Assembly: GCA_020200195.1 (NCBI GenBank)
Contig: JAIVJE010000185.1
Span: forward strand, 1-11,125
Reading direction: 5' to 3'
From: Acidobacteriota bacterium
GTDB taxonomy: Bacteria > Acidobacteriota > Vicinamibacteria > Vicinamibacterales > 2-12-FULL-66-21
Length of the DNA: 11,125 nt
Shown here: one piece after another, positions 7,040 through 11,125 of the stretch
Layout: each line of letters starts with the position of its first letter
Numbering within the stretch: position 1 is the first letter of the stretch
The notes under the pieces: generated by a model
The model's database searches: none
Told to the model about the DNA's origin: nothing
What the model saw: only the letters and a program-made list of their open reading frames with translations
Position numbers and translations under genes: made by a program

Positions 7040-7357
7040 CTATCTCCCGGGCGCCTTCTTCGCCGGTTCTGGTGTGCCCGCCGAGCACGGCGGCGTCAAG
7101 TCGAATCCAGGGAGTGCCGGTGGCGGCGGCGTGGCGGCGGCAGCCTTGGGAGGCGGTGACGCGGGCGTTGGAAGCGGCGACGCGGGCGTCGGAGGCGGCG
7201 CCGGCGTGTCGCAGTCCGCGGGCTTCGCCTGTGCCGGCGCCGTCGCAGGCGTCGATGCCGGGGTCGCGTCTGCCTGCGGGCGCTGGACGTACATGGCGAC
7301 ACACAACGTCCCGGCCGCGGCAATTCCTCCGAGCGTGTAACCTAGTACTTTGGTCAT
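7040..7357 (-). CDS. Small membrane-anchored Pro/Ala-rich hypothetical protein
   Basis: This 105-residue protein is not recognised. The ATG at 7357 is chosen over longer in-frame extensions because it directly precedes a single hydrophobic helix (residues about 4-22, VLGYTLGGIAAAGTLCVAMY). The rest is a low-complexity Pro/Ala/Thr-rich domain containing a seven-residue tandem repeat (TPASPLP, TPASPPP), one Cys in the helix and two in the tail. The likely topology is a membrane anchor with a disordered tail. Its stop is 3 nt before atpZ, and the atpZ ribosome site lies inside its last codons, so it is probably co-expressed with the F0 genes. It may be a lineage-specific accessory protein. Since Pro/Ala-rich frames arise easily in GC-rich DNA, some doubt remains that it is translated, but the helix and tight spacing favour a real gene. 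Confidence 0.6.
   Translation of the reverse strand: MTKVLGYTLGGIAAAGTLCVAMYVQRPQADATPASTPATAPAQAKPADCDTPAPPPTPASPLPTPASPPPKAAAATPPPPALPGFDLTPPCSAGTPEPAKKAPGR
7152..7193. repeat. Two-copy 21-bp tandem repeat within the Pro-rich ORF
   Basis: Two adjacent 21-bp units (7152-7172 and 7173-7193) share GACGCGGGCGT with few differences. On the minus strand they encode the seven-residue Pro/Thr/Ala/Ser repeat of the small membrane-anchored protein. A period that is a multiple of three fits repeat expansion inside a coding region. Confidence 0.65.
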
Positions 7358-7449
7358 CGCGTCTACGGTCAATGATATGCCGCCCCGTGCACCGAAGGCA
7401 TCCCGGCTTACGGCGGGAGCGCCAGCGACGCGCAAACGCCTTTGTACCA

Positions 7450-7467
7450 ACGGTTTCGGTGAACCGT
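7450..7467. promoter_or_regulatory. Perfect 6+6 dyad upstream of the VWFA promoter (possible operator)
   Basis: ACGGTT (7450-7455) and AACCGT (7462-7467) form a perfect inverted repeat with a 6-nt spacer, ending 6 nt before the -35 box at 7474. Position and symmetry suit a dimeric regulator's binding site. No regulator can be named. Confidence 0.4.
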
Positions 7468-7473
7468 CGTTTC

Positions 7474-7503
7474 TTGACGCTCCATCGCGCCGCCGCCTAT
7501 ACT
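7474..7503 (+). promoter_or_regulatory. Sigma70-type promoter for the VWFA-hemX-hemA run
   Basis: TTGACG (7474-7479) and TATACT (7498-7503) are separated by 18 nt; each differs from consensus by one base. The predicted transcription start near 7510 gives a leader of only about 13 nt before the ATG at 7524. The best ribosome site, GAGG at 7510-7513, would sit at the very 5' end, so translation may be nearly leaderless. This supports the ATG at 7524 over the upstream frame extension to 7350. Confidence 0.6.
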
Positions 7504-7523
7504 GGCTTCGAGGCTCCCCGTCG

Positions 7524-8283
7524 ATGATTCACGTGCTTCTGACGCTCGTCTTGCTGGCCCCGGCTGCGTTCGGCGACCAGACCGCCCGCAACCCGCAGGC
7601 GTCTGACACGAAGACGCGCGATGTGTACGTCAGCGTCACTGACTCGAGGGGCGCCCCCGCCCAGAACCTGACCGTGAAGGACTTCATGGTCCGCGAGGAT
7701 GGTGCAGCGCGCGAAGTGCTGCGCGTCGCGCCGGCGACCGCGCCGATGCAGATCGCCGTCCTCATCGACGACAGCCAGGCCTCGACGCATGGCATTCAGC
7801 AGATGCGGGAAGGACTCGCGGCATTTGCCGACAAGCTACAGGGCAAAGGGGAGATCGCGTTCGTCACCGTCGGGGAGCGCCCGACCGCTCTGGTTGAGTA
7901 CACGACGAGCGCGGCCGCGCTGAAGAAAGGCCTCGGCCGTTTGTTTGCGCGGCCGGGCTCCGGCGCGTACCTGCTCGATGGCATCATCGACGTCTGCCGC
8001 GGCCTGAAGAACGCCGTCGTCTCTGCAGAATGACGAGATGCGCAACCGCAACGTCGTGCTCGCCGACGGCACGAGCAGAACCGGCGGCCGGCGCGATCAA
8101 CTGCTCACCGAGAATGCCATCCCCGAAAAGATGAAGCAGCTCGCCGACGAGCTCACACACCAGTACGTCGTTACTTACGGGCGGCCGGATACTCTGATTC
8201 CCCCGCAACGGTTCGAGGTTTCGGTCACCGTTCCGGGACTCAAGGCGCGCGCCCGGACGCGGCTCCCTTCTGGAAAATCCTGA
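7524..8283 (+). pseudogene. VWFA-related Acidobacterial-domain protein 1, internal deletion plus frameshift
   Basis: This secreted von Willebrand factor A-domain protein begins at the ATG at 7524 with a signal peptide (residues 1-17, MIHVLLTLVLLAPAAFG), then the beta-rich VKDFMVREDGAAREV segment and the start of the VWA fold. The frame reaches RGLKNAVVSAE and stops at 8033. From about 8030 the next frame carries the family's normal C-terminus, DEMRNRNVVLADGTSRTGG, then the LADELTHQYVVTYGRP block, ending at 8283. The VWA section between them, about 60 residues including the last metal-site loop, is missing. The metal-site motif is also degenerate: DDSQAS, with Ala at the second Ser position of DxSxS. 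The downstream fragment's stop overlaps the next gene's ATG by one base (TGATG), so the second frame is the native 3' end. This is either a collapsed assembly gap or a real deletion. Confidence 0.8.
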
Positions 8284-9215
8284 TGTCGACGGTTAGGACA
8301 ACTGCAGGCGGCCGGAGGCCGCGCCTCCTCGCTGTGGCCGGCGTGATTGCGTGCGTGGGCGCGGTGGCGGCGCAACAGCCGTTTCGTGGCGGCATCGATC
8401 TGGTGTCGCTCACCGTGACGGTGATGGAGGGCAGCCGGTACGTCAGCGACCTGGCCGAAAATGAATTCGAAGTCTTCGAAGATGGCACGAAGCAGGGGCT
8501 TGTGTTCTTCTCGCGCACCCAGCAGCCGATCGCCCTCTCGATCCTGCTCGACACGAGCGCCAGCATGGAAGAGAGCCTGACGACGGCGCAGGAAGCGGCG
8601 ATCGGATTTGCACGGCAACTCAAGCCGGAAGACCTGATCGAAGTCATCGACTTCGACAGCCAGGTGCGCATCCTTCAGGAGTTCACCAACGATCGCGCCG
8701 CGTTGGAGCAGGCGATCCGGCAGACGGCGGTCAACGGTTCGACCTCGCTGTACAACGCGATCTATATCTCGCTGAAGCAACTCAAGAAGGTACGCGCCCA
8801 CAAAGCCGACGAGATCCGCCGGCAGGCAATCATCGTGCTGTCGGATGGGGACGACACGTCGAGTCTGGTCGAGTACGAGGAAGTGCTCGATCTGGCCAAG
8901 CGCTCCGAGACAGCAATCTACGCGATCGGGCTGCGGCACGGCGAGCAGGCGAGGCGCGAGTTCAAGGAAGCGGAGTTCGTCCTGCGTCAGCTCGCGCAGG
9001 AAACGGGCGGCAAGGCCTTCTTCCCTGGATCGCTGCAGGAGCTCGGGAAGATTTATCAGCAGATCTCAGACGAGCTGGGGAGCCAGTACTCGCTCGCGTA
9101 CTCATCGAAGAATCCCCTGCGCAACGGCGCCTGGCGGCGGCTGGTGGTCCGCGTCACACGGGATGGAGTGGTGGCGCGCGCGCGACAGGGTTACTACGCG
9201 CCGTCCGGGAAGTAA
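8283..9215 (+). CDS. VWFA-related Acidobacterial-domain protein 2 (secreted, intact metal site)
   Basis: This 310-residue exported protein has an N-terminal hydrophobic signal (about 14-30, ending AVAA before QQ). A short beta region follows (VSLTVTVMEG, then ENEFEVFEDGTKQGLVFFSR), and then a full VWA fold. All metal-ion-dependent adhesion site elements are visible: DTSAS at 90-94, T154 in NGSTSLYNAI, and D188 in LSDGDD. The C-terminal part (LRQLAQETGGKAFFPGSLQE, SDELGSQYSLAYSS, RQGYYAP) is characteristic of the Acidobacterial VWFA-related family (TIGR03436). Its function is unknown; the fold suggests metal-dependent protein binding at the cell envelope. Start and previous stop overlap in TGATG. 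The HemX-like gene follows after 5 nt. Confidence 0.93.
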   Translation: MSTVRTTAGGRRPRLLAVAGVIACVGAVAAQQPFRGGIDLVSLTVTVMEGSRYVSDLAENEFEVFEDGTKQGLVFFSRTQQPIALSILLDTSASMEESLTTAQEAAIGFARQLKPEDLIEVIDFDSQVRILQEFTNDRAALEQAIRQTAVNGSTSLYNAIYISLKQLKKVRAHKADEIRRQAIIVLSDGDDTSSLVEYEEVLDLAKRSETAIYAIGLRHGEQARREFKEAEFVLRQLAQETGGKAFFPGSLQELGKIYQQISDELGSQYSLAYSSKNPLRNGAWRRLVVRVTRDGVVARARQGYYAPSGK

Positions 9216-9220
9216 GCCTC

Positions 9221-10039
9221 ATGTATCTGCTGCCCCTGGTGCTCTACGCGGCCGCCGCGGCAGCTTATACCGCGCACTTCGGCTGGCGAGACCCGCGGAC
9301 CGGCCGCCTCGCAACGGCGTTGCTCGCGAGCGGCGCGCTCGCCCACACGTTCCTCATCGGCATGCAGACGGTTCAGGTCGGACATGCGCCGCTCGTCGGC
9401 ACGACCGCGGCGGTGTCGGCGTTCGTCTGGCTGCTCGGCCTGTCGTACCTGTATCTCGAGCTGAGCACCGACGAGCGCGCGATGGGCCCGTTCGTGGCGG
9501 TACTGCTCGTGGTTCTGGGGATCATTCCCGCGGTGGATCCAGCGGTCAGCCCCCGGCCACCTGTGCTTCGCAGCCCGCTCTTCACCGCGCACGTCGTCAC
9601 CATGCTCTTCGCGTATGCGAGCTTCGCGCTGGCGTTCGTGCTCGGCCTGACCTACGTGCTGCTGTTCAAGGAGATCCGGGCCAAGCAGCTCGGGGTCTTC
9701 TACGCGCGACTCCCATCCCTGCAGATGCTGGACGTCATGAACGCCCGTGTCGTGACCATCGGATGGATTTGCCTGACACTCGGGATTGGTATCGGCGCGG
9801 TGTGGGCGACCCAGGTGCAGTCCTCACCGGACCCACGGGCACAGGCCATGTCGATCGCCGACCCGAAGATCCTGGTTGCACTTCTCTGTTGGGTCGTCTA
9901 TACGTTCTCGTTGCTCGCGCGACAGGCGATCGGCTGGAGCGGACGGCGCGCTGCGTGGCTGTCTGCCATTGCGTTCGTGATCGTGCTGCTGAACTTCGTG
10001 CCGGTCGGGTACTTTCTCACGAAGAGCCATAACTTCTGA
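9221..10039 (+). CDS. HemX/CcsA-like cytochrome c assembly-family membrane protein
   Basis: This 272-residue inner-membrane protein with about eight helices belongs to the Cytochrom_C_asm (CcsA/ResC/HemX) family. Recognisable blocks are LRSPLFTAHVVTMLFAYASF (117-136, with the conserved H124), then GLTYVLLFKE, then TLGIGIGAVWA, and the C-terminal GWSGRRAAWLS to FVPVGYFLT. True CcsA heme exporters carry a Trp-rich WGxxWxWDPKE loop and a histidine near the end of the next helix. Here the loop reads SSPDPRAQAMSIADPK, keeping only DPK (214-216), and the helix ends in LLAR without the His. With hemA 2 nt downstream this points to the HemX subgroup, known in Bacillus to affect HemA levels, rather than a working cytochrome c synthase. 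HemX is the preferred call but the symbol is withheld because the role is untested. Confidence 0.85.
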   Translation: MYLLPLVLYAAAAAAYTAHFGWRDPRTGRLATALLASGALAHTFLIGMQTVQVGHAPLVGTTAAVSAFVWLLGLSYLYLELSTDERAMGPFVAVLLVVLGIIPAVDPAVSPRPPVLRSPLFTAHVVTMLFAYASFALAFVLGLTYVLLFKEIRAKQLGVFYARLPSLQMLDVMNARVVTIGWICLTLGIGIGAVWATQVQSSPDPRAQAMSIADPKILVALLCWVVYTFSLLARQAIGWSGRRAAWLSAIAFVIVLLNFVPVGYFLTKSHNF

Positions 10040-10041
10040 AC

Positions 10042-11125
10042 ATGCGACTGTTGACCGTCGGTCTCAGCCACCGCACCGCGCCCGTTGATCTGCGGGAGCG
10101 CGTGGACTTCGCCAGAGGCGGTCTCGAGGCGGCCCTCAGGTTACTGGCCGCGCGCAGCGTCGCGCGCGAGTTCGTCATCCTCTCCACGTGCAATCGCGCC
10201 GAGATCTATGCAGTCGGCGACGGCCGGCCAACCGCCGAACTGCTCGGGCGTTTTCTGAGCGAATACCACGGCGTCGCTCACGCGGATGTCGCAGGACATC
10301 TGTACGTCCATGAAGGGGACGCGGCGGCACGGCACCTGTTCCGTGTGGCGTCGGGGCTCGATTCGCTGGTGGTCGGCGAGCCACAGATCTCGGGACAGGT
10401 CAAGACCGCTTACGCCGCGGCGGCGGATCGCGGTTACACGGGTGCGCTCATCAACCGCGCGTTTCACTGTGCGTTCGCGACCGCCAAACGCGTGCGGCGT
10501 GAAACCGGCCTTGCCGAAGGCGCCGTGTCGGTCAGCTACGCGGCGATCGCGCTCGCTCGCAAGATCCTCGGCGATCTGCAGGCGCTCGACGTACTCATCG
10601 TGGGCGCGGGAGAGATGGCCAAGCTGACGGGTATCCACCTCCAGGCGCGGCACGTGCGGCAGATCACCGTGGTCAACCGCACGTTCGACGCGGCGGAGTC
10701 GCTTGCACAGACGCTGGGCGGCCGTGCGGTTCCGTGGTCGGCTCTCGGCCAGGCGCTCAGAGCCGCCGACATCGTCGTGAGTGTCACGGGATCGGCCGAA
10801 CCGATTCTGACGAAGGCCCAGTTGAAAGGGGCGATGCGCCCGCGGCGCGGCCGCCCGCTGTTCATCATGGACATTGCGGTGCCGCGCGACGTGGAGCCAG
10901 ACGCTGCCGACATCGAGCAGCTCTTCCTATTCAACATCGACGACCTCCACGCGATCGTCCAGGAGAACATGGCCCGACGCGGACACCAGGTCGAGAGCGC
11001 CGAGCGCATCGTCAGCGAGGAGGTCACGCGATTCTCGGAATGGACTCAGTCACGCGAGGTCGTGCCGACCGTCGTCGCCTTGCGACGACGGTTTGAATCG
11101 ATCCGGCAGGCGGAGATCACTCGGC
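10042..11125 (+). CDS. hemA: Glutamyl-tRNA reductase, 3' end outside window
   Basis: This is the first enzyme of C5-pathway tetrapyrrole synthesis: it reduces glutamyl-tRNA(Glu) with NADPH to glutamate-1-semialdehyde in the cytoplasm. The open frame from ATG 10042 runs to the window end without a stop, showing 361 codons of a usual 420 or so. The N-terminus MRLLTVGLSHRTAPVDLRER is typical. STCNRAE places the catalytic cysteine at residue 50, exactly as in the family. LDSLVVGEPQISGQVK and the NADPH-binding GAGEMAK follow, then MDIAVPRDVEP and the start of the dimerisation helices. The start is 2 nt after the HemX-like stop, without a visible ribosome site, so translation is probably coupled. 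A hemX-hemA order is common in bacteria. Confidence 0.97.
   Translation, partial: MRLLTVGLSHRTAPVDLRERVDFARGGLEAALRLLAARSVAREFVILSTCNRAEIYAVGDGRPTAELLGRFLSEYHGVAHADVAGHLYVHEGDAAARHLFRVASGLDSLVVGEPQISGQVKTAYAAAADRGYTGALINRAFHCAFATAKRVRRETGLAEGAVSVSYAAIALARKILGDLQALDVLIVGAGEMAKLTGIHLQARHVRQITVVNRTFDAAESLAQTLGGRAVPWSALGQALRAADIVVSVTGSAEPILTKAQLKGAMRPRRGRPLFIMDIAVPRDVEPDAADIEQLFLFNIDDLHAIVQENMARRGHQVESAERIVSEEVTRFSEWTQSREVVPTVVALRRRFESIRQAEITR

Noticed and set aside
7372..7400. TATCAT on the minus strand as the -10 box of the F0 operon promoter
   Set aside because: No sequence resembling TTGACA lies 16-18 nt upstream. Position is plausible but evidence is too weak to list.
8020..8040. Programmed ribosomal frameshift joining the two halves of VWFA 1
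   Set aside because: No slippery heptamer or downstream structure is convincing, and a frameshift would not restore the missing central VWA segment.
8175..8939. Minus-strand open frame (254 codons) opposite VWFA protein 2
   Set aside because: It is antisense to a gene with a complete metal-site set. Its composition is Arg/Leu/Asp-rich without any family signal.
8845..10032. Plus-strand frame (395 codons) overlapping VWFA 2 and the HemX-like gene
   Set aside because: It crosses two well-supported genes in another frame and translates as Arg/Ser/Gly/Thr-rich low-complexity sequence.

Overview
The window is GC-rich (by eye about 65%), densely coded bacterial DNA. Two features point to an Acidobacteriota chromosome, perhaps class Vicinamibacteria. 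One is a tandem pair of secreted proteins of the 'VWFA-related Acidobacterial domain' type. The other is an F0 gene cluster carrying only atpZ-atpI-atpB-atpE, with no F1 genes beside it. No tRNA, rRNA, CRISPR array, insertion sequence or phage gene was seen. The taxonomic call is inference from gene content.

Layout. (1) 1-1868, plus strand: the 3' end of a DUF1569/DinB-like gene, then a complete NCS1-family nucleobase/hydantoin/allantoin-type permease. (2) 1879-5449, minus strand, convergent with (1): an EamA/DMT exporter, a membrane fatty-acid desaturase overlapping it by 4 nt, and a dynamin-like GTPase that lacks its P-loop end. (3) 5518-7357, minus strand: a small Pro/Ala-rich membrane-anchored protein, then atpZ, atpI, atpB (damaged) and atpE, packed tightly as an ATP-synthase F0 operon. 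(4) 7358-7523: a divergent intergenic region with a good sigma70-type promoter and a dyad facing right. (5) 7524-11125, plus strand: VWFA protein 1 (damaged), VWFA protein 2, a HemX/CcsA-like membrane protein and hemA (glutamyl-tRNA reductase, running off the window). Junctions of 1 nt overlap, 5 nt and 2 nt suggest a single transcript.

How the genes work together. The F0 cluster supplies the membrane rotor (c), part of the stator (a) and two accessory factors for an ATP synthase whose F1, b and delta genes must lie elsewhere. The HemX-like protein and HemA form the usual pair at the start of tetrapyrrole synthesis, and the VWFA pair upstream appears to share their promoter. The EamA, desaturase and GTPase genes concern export, lipid modification and membrane remodelling; a joint role is only a guess.

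The most notable observation is that three genes within about 5 kb (the GTPase, atpB and VWFA 1) each lack a conserved segment. In two of them the remaining halves are intact but sit in different frames. The losses include the GTPase P-loop and the essential arginine helix of ATP synthase subunit a. Either the contig contains collapsed gaps or the region has suffered real deletions; read mapping would decide. Other points of interest are a sodium-type ligand set in the c subunit, loss of sodium-site hydroxyls in the NCS1 permease, and loss of the heme-handling Trp motif in the HemX-like protein.
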